A stretch of DNA of 19,224 nt, taken from assembly GCA_007131045.1 (NCBI GenBank), contig SLRI01000470.1:1-19224 (forward strand), read 5' to 3'. This document shows positions 1 through 6,979 of this stretch, one piece after another; position 1 is the stretch's first letter; every line of letters starts with the position of its first letter. Under the pieces are notes generated by a model. The model did not search any database, was not told where the DNA came from, and saw only the letters and a program-made list of their open reading frames with translations. Source of the stretch: Rhodospirillales bacterium. Lineage in GTDB: Bacteria > Pseudomonadota > Alphaproteobacteria > Geminicoccales > Geminicoccaceae. The position numbers were made by a program, and so were the translations under genes.

Positions 1-938
1 ATACCGGCGCGTTCGAGACGGCGATGTGGAGCATGCTGGGTGCCCGGGGCTGCGACGTCGTGGCCTTCGAGAGCTTCGGCGCCGGCTGGCTGACCGATGC
101 GGTAAAGCAGCTCAGGCTCGAGGATCTCACAACCTTCGAGGCCGATTACGGCCAGCTGCCGGACCTGGCTGCGACCAGCCCCGATCGGGACATCGTCTTC
201 ACCTGGAACGGCACCACCTCCGGCGTGGTGGTTCCCGACGGCGACTGGATAGCCCCTGACCGCACCGGCCTCACGCTCTGCGATGCGACCTCGGCCGTCT
301 TCGCCATGAACCTGCCCTGGCCGAAGCTCGATGTCGTCACCTGGTCCTGGCAGAAGGTGCTGGGTGGCGAGGGCCAGCACGGCATGCTGGCGCTGAGCCC
401 GCGGGCGGTCGAGCGATTGGAGAGCTACAGCCCGCCCTGGCCGCTGCCGAAGATCTTCCGGCTGACCAAGGGTGGCAAGCTCATCCATGGCATCTTCGAG
501 GGCGAGACCATCAACACCCCCTCGATGCTCGCCGTCGAGGACGTGCTCGACGCCTTGAGCTGGGCGGAGCGGATCGGCGGCCTTCCGGCGCTCGTCGCTC
601 GCTCCGAGGCCAACCTGAAGGCCGTCGCCGACTGGGTCGAAGGCTCGCCCTGGGCGGGCTTTCTCGCCCTGGAGCCGCGCAGCCGTTCCTCCACCTCGAT
701 CTGCCTGAAGATCACCGACCCGGTGATCGCGAGCCGGCCCGCCGCCGATCAGGCCGCCTTCGTCAAGGCGATGGTCAAGCGCCTCGACGAGGAAAAGGTC
801 GCCTTCGACATCGCCGGCTACCGCGACGCCCCGCCCGGCCTGCGCCTCTGGGGCGGCGCCACGGTCGAGCCCGAGGACACCGCCCGGCTGCTGCCCTGGC
901 TCGACTGGGCGTTCCACACGACCAAGACCGCCACCTGA
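1..938 (+). CDS. serC: Phosphoserine aminotransferase, 5' end missing
   Basis: PLP enzyme that transaminates 3-phosphohydroxypyruvate to O-phosphoserine, the second step of serine synthesis; also used in pyridoxal phosphate synthesis. The reading frame is open from the first bases: codons from position 3 read TGAFETA directly ahead of the first in-frame ATG at 24, and TGAFE/TGA-E is typical of alphaproteobacterial SerC, so the true start lies upstream of the window. About 311 residues are visible; the family is about 380-390, so roughly 70-80 are missing. The presumed PLP lysine lies in WSWQKVLGGEGQHG, and TWNGTTSGV is a conserved cofactor-pocket segment. It ends 27 bp before serA on the same strand and is very likely co-transcribed with it. 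The assignment rests on recognised family sequence; the partial state is directly visible. Confidence 0.93.
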   Translation, partial: TGAFETAMWSMLGARGCDVVAFESFGAGWLTDAVKQLRLEDLTTFEADYGQLPDLAATSPDRDIVFTWNGTTSGVVVPDGDWIAPDRTGLTLCDATSAVFAMNLPWPKLDVVTWSWQKVLGGEGQHGMLALSPRAVERLESYSPPWPLPKIFRLTKGGKLIHGIFEGETINTPSMLAVEDVLDALSWAERIGGLPALVARSEANLKAVADWVEGSPWAGFLALEPRSRSSTSICLKITDPVIASRPAADQAAFVKAMVKRLDEEKVAFDIAGYRDAPPGLRLWGGATVEPEDTARLLPWLDWAFHTTKTAT

Positions 939-965
939 GACTTCAGACGCTTCGAGGATAATCCC

Positions 966-2543
966 ATGTTCCGTGTGCTGATCGCCGACAAGCTCAGCCC
1001 CGCCGCCGTCGCCATTTTCGAGGAGCGCGGCATCACCGCCGACGTCAAGCCCGGGCTCTCGCCCGAGGAGCAGAAGGCGATCATCGGCGATTACGACGGC
1101 CTCGCCATCCGCTCGACCACCAAGGTCACCGCCGACATGCTGGCCGCCGCCAAGAAGCTCAAGGTGGTCGGCCGGGCCGGTATCGGTGTGGACAACGTCG
1201 ACATCGAGGCCGCGACCGAGGCCGGGGTGGTGGTCATGAACACGCCCTTCGGCAACTCGGTGACCACGGCCGAGCATGCCATTGCCATGATGATGGCCTT
1301 GGCCCGCCAGCTCCCGGCCGCCGACCGCTCGACCCGGGCCGGCAAGTGGGAGAAGTCGCGCTTCGTCGGCGTCGAGCTTTCGGGCAAAACGCTGGGCATC
1401 ATCGGCTGCGGCAATATCGGCTCGATCGTCGCCAACCGGGCGCAAGGCCTGAAGATGCGGGTGATCGCCTTCGATCCGTTCCTCTCGCCCGAGCGCGCCC
1501 GGGACATCGGGGTCGAGAAGGTCGATCTCGATACGCTGCTCGGCCGCGCCGACGTCATCACCCTGCACACCCCCTTGACCGAGCAGACCAGGAACGTCCT
1601 CTCGGCCGAGAACCTGCAGAAGACCAAGAAGGGCGTCAGGATCGTCAATTGCGCGCGCGGCGGGCTGGTCGACGAGGCGGCGCTGGCAGCCTTGATCGAA
1701 ACCGGCCACATCGCCGGTGCCGCACTCGACGTGTTCGCGGTCGAGCCGGCCCGGGAATCGCCGCTGTTCGAGCTCGACGACGTCATCGTCACCCCGCATC
1801 TGGGTGCGTCCACGGCCGAGGCACAAGAGCAGGTGGCGCTCGAGATCGCCGAGCAGATGAGCGACTACCTCTTGAAGGGTGCGATCATCAACGCGCTCAA
1901 CATGCCGGCGGTGACGGCCGAGGAGGCGCCCAGGCTCAAGCCCTACATGCAGCTCGCCGAGCAGCTCGGCTCGTTCGCGGGCCAGCTCACCGAGACCGGG
2001 CTCAAGGGGGTGAAGATCACCTATGCCGGCGAGGTGGCCGAGCTCAACACCCGCCCCCTGACCCAGATCATCCTCAAGGGCCTCCTGAGCCCGCTGCTCG
2101 CCAGCGTGAACATGGTCAACGCGCCGGCGGTCGCCCGGTCGCGCGACATCGGGGTGACCACGGTCGAGACCGAGGATCTCGACGGCTATCGCACGCTGGT
2201 CACGGTCGAGGTCTCGACCGAGCGCGGCCCGCGCGAGGTCTGTGGCACCCTGATCCACGAGGGGGCCCCGCGCGTCGTCCGGATCCGCGGCATCGACATC
2301 GAGGTCCGCTTGGCACCGCACATGCTCTACGTCAGGAACGAGGACAAGCCGGGCTTCATCGGCGCGCTGGGCGGCGTCCTGGGCGACGCCGGCATCAACA
2401 TCGCGACCTTCCACCTCGGCCGAAACAAGCCCGGCGGCGACGCCATCGCCTTGATCGAGGTCGACGCCGCCGTGCCGGAAGCCGTGCTCGCGAAGATCCA
2501 GGCCCTGCCCCAGGTGCTGCAGGTCAAGCCGCTGGCGTTCTGA
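966..2543 (+). CDS. serA: D-3-phosphoglycerate dehydrogenase, long ACT-domain form
   Basis: First enzyme of serine synthesis: NAD-dependent oxidation of 3-phosphoglycerate to 3-phosphohydroxypyruvate. The 525 residues match the long type. The NAD-binding glycine motif IIGCGNIG is at 145-152. The catalytic Arg-Glu-His set fits R231 (in NCARGGLVDE), E260 (in FAVEP) and H278 (in TPHLGAS). An intervening regulatory domain covers roughly 320-450, and a C-terminal ACT domain (from about 452, MLYVRNEDKPGF) normally senses serine. The ATG is preceded by GAGGA at a good distance. It follows serC by 27 bp. Its stop is 7 bp from the left inverted repeat of the RAYT unit, and the C-terminus (QVLQVKPLAF) looks intact, so the insertion spared it. 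Confidence 0.97.
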   Translation: MFRVLIADKLSPAAVAIFEERGITADVKPGLSPEEQKAIIGDYDGLAIRSTTKVTADMLAAAKKLKVVGRAGIGVDNVDIEAATEAGVVVMNTPFGNSVTTAEHAIAMMMALARQLPAADRSTRAGKWEKSRFVGVELSGKTLGIIGCGNIGSIVANRAQGLKMRVIAFDPFLSPERARDIGVEKVDLDTLLGRADVITLHTPLTEQTRNVLSAENLQKTKKGVRIVNCARGGLVDEAALAALIETGHIAGAALDVFAVEPARESPLFELDDVIVTPHLGASTAEAQEQVALEIAEQMSDYLLKGAIINALNMPAVTAEEAPRLKPYMQLAEQLGSFAGQLTETGLKGVKITYAGEVAELNTRPLTQIILKGLLSPLLASVNMVNAPAVARSRDIGVTTVETEDLDGYRTLVTVEVSTERGPREVCGTLIHEGAPRVVRIRGIDIEVRLAPHMLYVRNEDKPGFIGALGGVLGDAGINIATFHLGRNKPGGDAIALIEVDAAVPEAVLAKIQALPQVLQVKPLAF

Positions 2544-2550
2544 GCCCAAC

Positions 2551-2583
2551 CGTTAATTCGGGGGACACATTACGCAATTAACG
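2551..2583. repeat. REP-like palindrome, left end of RAYT unit
   Basis: A 33-bp sequence with perfect 8-bp inverted arms, CGTTAATT (2551-2558) and AATTAACG (2576-2583), around a loop holding GGGGGACACATTACG. Bases 2551-2582 are an exact reverse complement of 3304-3335. It starts 7 bp after the serA stop and contains the TAA stop of the RAYT gene (2570-2572). Palindromes bracketing a RAYT gene are the usual targets of that transposase family. It could also act as a weak hairpin between the convergent serA and RAYT transcripts. Confidence 0.9.
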
Positions 2584-3265
2584 ATTTGCGCCCGGGCGTA
2601 CGCGCCTCGCCGCCGCCCTTCGGCCCCGGCCGCCCTGGCCTTACGGGCCGGCCGAGGCGCGTCTCCAGCCCCGCGACGAACGCCGGATCACCCAGCGGCC
2701 GCCCGGTGCGTACGCCCAGCCGCAGCGCCTCGAGGCGCTCGGGCCGATCGGCCAGCTCGAGGAACGCCACCCAGTCGTCGACCAGCCCGGCCAACGCGGC
2801 CCGGTCGGTGAGCCCGTCGCTTTGGCCGTGCACATGCGCGCGGGCACTCGACCAGCGCCAGTCGGTCGCTGCCTCGACGAGCCCGGCGCGCACCGGATTG
2901 TGCTCGAGGTAACGCAGGGCCGAGAGGAAGTGCGGCTCGTCCATGACGCACGACGCGAAGCGCCCCTGCCAGAGATAGCCGCGCCAGCCCTCGCGCTCGT
3001 TGACATGGCGGGTGTAGCGGCGGTGCACCTCGCGCAGACAAAGGGCGAGGGCGGTGCTCTCCCGCGGTATCAGGATCAGGTGCACGTGGTTGGGCATCAG
3101 GCACCAGCCGGCGACCCGCACGCCCGTGGCTTCCGCCTGCTCGGCCAGGATCGTCTTGTAGAGCCCGTAGTCGTGGTCGCCGAAGAACGTGCGCTGCCGG
3201 CGGTTGCCACGCTGGGTGACGTGGTGCGGCAGATCGGGGACGACGACGCGGGCGAGCCTCGGCAT
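2570..3265 (-). CDS. REP-associated tyrosine transposase (RAYT), Y1/HUH family
   Basis: Single-strand DNA nuclease/transposase of the IS200-like REP-associated group (TnpA-REP, PF01797 type). These enzymes cut and join at REP palindromes and are generally domesticated rather than self-mobile. I chose the ATG at 3265 (MPRLARVVVPDLPHHVTQRGN), which matches the usual family start and has AGGAAGG 9 bp upstream; the ATG at 3301 would add 12 unrelated residues. The product is 231 aa. The HUH metal-binding pair is H60 and H62 in MPNHVHLILIP. The likely nucleophile is Y119 in LRYLEHNPVRAGL, followed by the family signature WRWSSARAH. The stop codon lies within the left repeat. The gene is convergent to serA and follows recQ on the same strand. 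All core motifs are present, so the enzyme may be active. Confidence 0.93.
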   Translation of the reverse strand: MPRLARVVVPDLPHHVTQRGNRRQRTFFGDHDYGLYKTILAEQAEATGVRVAGWCLMPNHVHLILIPRESTALALCLREVHRRYTRHVNEREGWRGYLWQGRFASCVMDEPHFLSALRYLEHNPVRAGLVEAATDWRWSSARAHVHGQSDGLTDRAALAGLVDDWVAFLELADRPERLEALRLGVRTGRPLGDPAFVAGLETRLGRPVRPGRPGPKGGGEARTPGRKSLIA

Positions 3266-3303
3266 GGGCCTATGCCTTCCTGGCGTACGGGGGGACGCCA
3301 AAG

Positions 3304-3335
3304 GTTAATTGCGTAATGTGTCCCCCGAATTAACG
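3304..3335. repeat. REP-like palindrome, right end of RAYT unit
   Basis: An exact 32-bp inverted copy of 2551-2582. Its arms are GTTAATT (3304-3310) and AATTAAC (3328-3334). It lies 38 bp upstream of the RAYT start codon and overlaps the 3' end of recQ, where read on the minus strand it encodes VNSGDTLRN and a TAA stop (3305-3307). Together the two repeats bound a 785-bp unit (2551-3335). Confidence 0.9.
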
Positions 3336-5293
3336 AAGTCGCGGATCGCCGCGATGAACCGCTCGGCGTAGAGCTGGCGCTTGGTTTCGCCGACGCCGTC
3401 GACGTCGAGGAAGCTCTGGGGATCGGAAGGGCGCTTTTGCGCCATGTCGGTGAGCGTGGCGTCGCTGAAGACGACGTAGGCCGGCTTGTCGATCTCGCGG
3501 GCGATCTCGAGCCTGAGCGCCTTGAGCGCCTTCAAGAGCTCGGCATCGGCCGGGGCGAGGCTGGCGGCGGGCGCCGCCGCACCGTTGGTCGCGCGCCGGG
3601 CCTTGGCCGGCTTCTTGCGCGGCGGGGCCAGATCGAGCGCGATGCTCTCGTCGCCCGCCAGGATCGCCTCGGCCTTGCGCCCCGGCCTGAGCGCCCCGTG
3701 CCCGGCGATGTCGACCTCGATCACGCCCGAGGCGTAGAGCTGGCGCACCGCGTTCCTGAGCACCCGCTTGTCCATCCCGATCGCCGCGCCGAACACCTCG
3801 AGCCGGTCGTGGCGGAACTGCGCCACCTTCGCCGTCTGCTCGCCGAGCAGGACGTCGAGCAGATGCGCCTGGCCGAAGCGGCTGTCGGTGGTGCGGATCG
3901 CGGTGAGCAGCGATTGCGCGAGGCCGGTCGCATCCGAGAGCTCCGGCGGCTCGAGACAGCGATCGCAACTGCCGCACGGCGGCGCCGTCTCGCCGAAATA
4001 GCCCAAGAGGGCCTGTTTCCTGCAGCCGCTGGTCTCGGTGAAGGCCAAGAGCGCATCGAGCCTCCTGTGCTCGACCCGCTTTTGCGCTTCGGTGGCGGTG
4101 CCGTTCTCGATCAGCCAGCGCCGCCGCCGGATGTCGTCGAAGCCGTAGAGCATGACCGCCTCGGCCGGCGCACCGTCGCGCCCGGCCCGGCCGATTTCCT
4201 GGTAATAGGCCTCGAGATTGCCCGGCAGGTCGAGATGCACGACGAAGCGGATGTCCGGCTTGTCGATCCCCATGCCGAAGGCGATGGTGGCGACGACGAT
4301 CAGATCGGGCTCGGTCAGGAACCGGTCGAGCAATTCCTTGCGCAGCCGCCCGTCGAGCCCCGCGTGGTAGGCCACGGCGCGGTGCCCGGCGGCTTCGAGA
4401 TTGGCCGCCGTCTCCTCCGTCGCCTTCCTGGCCAGGCGATAGACGATCCCCTGCTGCCCCGGGAAACGGGCCAGGATGTCCAGGAGCTGGCGCTCCGGCC
4501 GCTCCTTCTGCAGCACCGTGAGCTTGATGTTCGGCCGGTCGAAGCCGTGGACGAAGACCCGGGCGGTGCGGCCCTTGAACAGCTGCGAGGTGATGTCCTC
4601 GCGGGTCACCCGATCCGCCGTGGCGGTGAACCCGGCGACGGCGGCGTGCGGATAGCGGGCGGGCAGGGCCGCGAGGTTGCGGTAGTCGGGGCGGAAATCG
4701 TGCCCCCATTGGCTCACGCAATGCACCTCGTCGACGATGATCTGGCCCACCGGCAGCCGGTCGAGCGCCGCCTGCAGCCGCTCGGTGGCCAGGAGCTCGG
4801 GCGAGAGATAGAGCAGCTTCAACCGCCCGACCTTGATCGCCTCCCAGATACGGGCCCGCTCGCCCCGATCCACGCCGCTGTGCACCGAAGCGGCCTCGAC
4901 CCCCAAGAGCCGGAGCTGGGCCACTTGGTTGTCCATGAGTGCGATCAGCGGCGAGACCACCAGCGTGAGACCGGGCTTCATCACCGCCGGCAGCTGGTAG
5001 CAGAGACTCTTGCCGCCGCCCGTCGGCAGCACCGCCAGAAGATCCTCGCCGGCCATCAGCGCCTCGACGATCTCGCGCTGGCCCGGACGAAAGGCCTTGA
5101 AGCCGAACACCCGCTCGAGGGCGGTATCCAGGCAGCCGTCGGTCGGCTCGTCCAGTCGGGTGGCGGCGGGCAAGATCGCTCCGGAGATCAGCGCGGGCAG
5201 GTCCGGATAGCAGCTCTGGTCGACCGAATGCCAGGAAAACCACACCGCCCGCACGCTGGTGCCGGCCCGGGCTTTGGCGTAAACCCTTTGCAT
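3305..5293 (-). CDS. recQ: ATP-dependent DNA helicase RecQ
   Basis: A 3'-5' superfamily 2 DNA helicase acting in recombination and fork repair. In order, numbering from the ATG at 5293: Walker A PTGGGKS (about 90-96), a DEVH box (188-191, in VDEVHCVSQWGHDF), GFTATAD, the motif V region FGMGIDKPDIRFVVH, motif VI QEIGRAGRDG, a zinc-binding region (CRKQALLGYFGE, then CGSCDRC), a winged-helix region, and an HRDC domain near the C-terminus. The last nine residues and the stop are encoded by the RAYT repeat. The start is uncertain. The ATG at 5293 gives 662 aa but has no visible ribosome site, lies only 30 bp from the divergent purA ATG, and adds about 45 residues before the conserved region. A TTG at 5173 with GGAG just upstream would give 622 aa, closer to the usual ~600. 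The reading frame upstream of 5293 is antisense to purA and is not part of the gene. Confidence 0.94.
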   Translation of the reverse strand: MQRVYAKARAGTSVRAVWFSWHSVDQSCYPDLPALISGAILPAATRLDEPTDGCLDTALERVFGFKAFRPGQREIVEALMAGEDLLAVLPTGGGKSLCYQLPAVMKPGLTLVVSPLIALMDNQVAQLRLLGVEAASVHSGVDRGERARIWEAIKVGRLKLLYLSPELLATERLQAALDRLPVGQIIVDEVHCVSQWGHDFRPDYRNLAALPARYPHAAVAGFTATADRVTREDITSQLFKGRTARVFVHGFDRPNIKLTVLQKERPERQLLDILARFPGQQGIVYRLARKATEETAANLEAAGHRAVAYHAGLDGRLRKELLDRFLTEPDLIVVATIAFGMGIDKPDIRFVVHLDLPGNLEAYYQEIGRAGRDGAPAEAVMLYGFDDIRRRRWLIENGTATEAQKRVEHRRLDALLAFTETSGCRKQALLGYFGETAPPCGSCDRCLEPPELSDATGLAQSLLTAIRTTDSRFGQAHLLDVLLGEQTAKVAQFRHDRLEVFGAAIGMDKRVLRNAVRQLYASGVIEVDIAGHGALRPGRKAEAILAGDESIALDLAPPRKKPAKARRATNGAAAPAASLAPADAELLKALKALRLEIAREIDKPAYVVFSDATLTDMAQKRPSDPQSFLDVDGVGETKRQLYAERFIAAIRDFVNSGDTLRN

Positions 5294-5306
5294 GCGCAGG
5301 GACGGC

Positions 5307-5314
5307 AGGAGGAG
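5307..5314 (+). promoter_or_regulatory. Ribosome binding site of purA
   Basis: AGGAGGAG, 9 bp before the ATG at 5324. This strong site fixes the purA start and shows that the much longer open frame upstream is not coding. Confidence 0.85.
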
Positions 5315-5323
5315 CAAGCCCGC

Positions 5324-6631
5324 ATGACCAATGTCGCCGTGGTCGGCTCGCAATGGGGCGATGAAGGCAAGGGGAAGATCGTCGACTGGCTGAGCGAGCG
5401 CGCCGACGTGGTGGTGCGCTTCCAGGGCGGCCACAATGCCGGCCACACGCTGGTCATCGACGGTGTGACCTACAAGCTCAGCCTGTTGCCGTCGGGCGTC
5501 GTCCGTCCGGGCAAGCTCTCGGTCATCGGCAACGGCGTGGTGATCGATCCCTGGGCGCTGTTGACCGAGATCGAGACGCTGCGCGGCCAGGGCGTGGCGA
5601 TCGGCTCGGAGACACTGCGGATCGCCGAGAACGCCACCCTCATCTTGCCCTTCCACGGCGAGCTCGACCGCGCCCGCGAGGAGGCCCGGGGCCAGGCCGA
5701 GGGCGGTTCCGGCAAGATCGGCACCACCGGCCGCGGCATCGGTCCGGCGTACGAGGACAAGGTGGCGCGCCGCGCCATCCGCATCTGCGACCTCGCCGAC
5801 GAGGCCGTGCTCGAGCAGAAGCTGGTCGAGCTCCTGCTGCACCACAACGCGCTCCGCCGCGGCTTCGGTGTCGACGAGATCGACGGCGAAGCACTTCTCG
5901 ACCAGCTGCGGCAACTGGCACCCAAGCTCCTGCCCTTCGCCGAGCCGGTCTGGCTGCGTCTCTCCGAGCTCAGACGCGCCGGCAGGCGGATCCTGTTCGA
6001 AGGGGCGCAAGGGGCGATGCTGGACGTCGACCACGGCACCTACCCCTTCGTCACCTCGTCCAACACCACGGCCGGCATGGCGGCCACCGGCTCGGGCGTC
6101 GGGCCCGACACGGTGGGCTACGTGCTCGGCATCACCAAGGCCTACACCACCCGGGTCGGCTCCGGGCCGTTCCCGACCGAGCTCTTCGACGAGATCGGCA
6201 ACCGGCTGGGCGAGCGCGGGCGCGAGTTCGGCACGGTGACCGGCAGGAAGCGCCGCTGCGGCTGGTTCGATGCCGTGCTCGTCCGCCAGGCGGTCAAGAC
6301 CGGCGGGATTCGCGGCCTGGCGCTGACCAAGCTCGACGTCCTCGACGGCTTCGACACCCTCAATATCTGCACTGCCTACAACCTGAACGGGCAGACCCTC
6401 CACCATTTGCCGGCCGGCATGGCGGCGCAAGCCGGGATCAAGCCGATCTACGAGGAGATCAAGGGCTGGCAGGACAGCACCGCCGGTGCCCGGAGCTTCG
6501 CCGAGCTGCCGGCGGAAGCCGTCAAATACGTCAAGCGACTGGAAGAGCTGGTGGAAGCCCCGGTCGCTCTGCTCTCGACCAGCCCGTCGCGCGACGACAC
6601 CATCCTGGTCACCGATCCGTTTGCCGACTGA
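5324..6631 (+). CDS. purA: Adenylosuccinate synthetase
   Basis: GTP-dependent ligation of IMP and aspartate to adenylosuccinate, the first committed step to AMP. The product is 435 aa, normal for the family. The GTP loop and catalytic Asp lie in QWGDEGKGK (D13), and the catalytic His is H41 in GGHNAGHT; both numbers match the E. coli enzyme. Other conserved stretches are TTGRGIGPAYEDK, the IMP-site segment FEGAQGAMLDVDHGTYPFVTSS, RKRRCGWFD, and near the C-terminus a GTP-site segment SPSRDDTI. The start is set by a strong ribosome site. In related alphaproteobacteria purA commonly sits close to serA; here recQ and the RAYT unit lie between them. The promoter is not obvious and would have to overlap the 5' part of recQ if that gene starts at its ATG. 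Confidence 0.97.
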   Translation: MTNVAVVGSQWGDEGKGKIVDWLSERADVVVRFQGGHNAGHTLVIDGVTYKLSLLPSGVVRPGKLSVIGNGVVIDPWALLTEIETLRGQGVAIGSETLRIAENATLILPFHGELDRAREEARGQAEGGSGKIGTTGRGIGPAYEDKVARRAIRICDLADEAVLEQKLVELLLHHNALRRGFGVDEIDGEALLDQLRQLAPKLLPFAEPVWLRLSELRRAGRRILFEGAQGAMLDVDHGTYPFVTSSNTTAGMAATGSGVGPDTVGYVLGITKAYTTRVGSGPFPTELFDEIGNRLGERGREFGTVTGRKRRCGWFDAVLVRQAVKTGGIRGLALTKLDVLDGFDTLNICTAYNLNGQTLHHLPAGMAAQAGIKPIYEEIKGWQDSTAGARSFAELPAEAVKYVKRLEELVEAPVALLSTSPSRDDTILVTDPFAD

Positions 6632-6979
6632 CAATTCGGCGATCTGCCGCTACTGGCGACGGCCGAATTCTCGCGACGGGTTTCTTGCGGCACATTTATC
6701 GCCCGCGAGGCTAACAGAGTATTAAGGATTTGCGATTAAGCTCAGGCAGGTGCCGAGAGTCGGCTGCGCCAATTCGCTACAGGGCTCATCTATTTTCACT
6801 CGCCACGCTTGTCCGCCCAGGAGATCGGCGGTAAGCTTCCACCAAGAGTTGGTATTATGCGAGGGTATATTCTGGTGCGGACGGCCTTCGGACGCCGTCC
6901 TGGACAAGGAACGCTGGCTGTGCAGGGGCACCGGGCCTTGCAGTTGCGGCAACAGCTCTGCCGCCGCCTCATCGCCGAG
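6632..6979. other. 348-bp intergenic region between purA and the diguanylate cyclase
   Basis: This is the longest gap without a confident gene. It has a hairpin at its left end and is less GC-rich than its surroundings (for example 6716-6740, with TATTAAGG and GCGATTAAGC). It probably carries the cyclase promoter. A weak sigma-70-like pair is TTGTCC (6809-6814), 17 bp, TAAGCT (6832-6837). The cyclase frame is open from 6809, so part of this stretch may be translated if an upstream start is used (ATG 6857, GTG 6875, GTG 6920). I see no RNA gene or riboswitch in it. Confidence 0.4.
6633..6669 (+). terminator. Possible hairpin after purA
   Basis: AATTCGGC (6633-6640) and GCCGAATT (6662-6669) are perfect 8-bp inverted arms separated by 21 bp, starting one base after the purA stop. 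The loop is long and no T-tract follows directly, so this is a weak case for an intrinsic terminator. It may only be a transcript-end stabilising structure. Confidence 0.35.

Noticed and set aside
2551..3335. Classical insertion sequence with terminal inverted repeats and target duplication
   Set aside because: The protein is an HUH/Y1 enzyme, not DDE. The flanking bases outside the repeats do not match as a direct duplication, and the repeats are palindromic REP-like units.
3437..5323. Long + strand open frame continuous with purA (adds over 600 residues upstream)
   Set aside because: It is antisense to recQ and has the low-complexity composition of a GC-rich shadow frame. purA has a strong ribosome site at 5307-5314 and its protein aligns from 5324.
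5294..6634. N-terminal extension of the recQ frame across purA on the minus strand
   Set aside because: It is the antisense shadow of purA, and RecQ homology begins only near residue 55 after the ATG at 5293.
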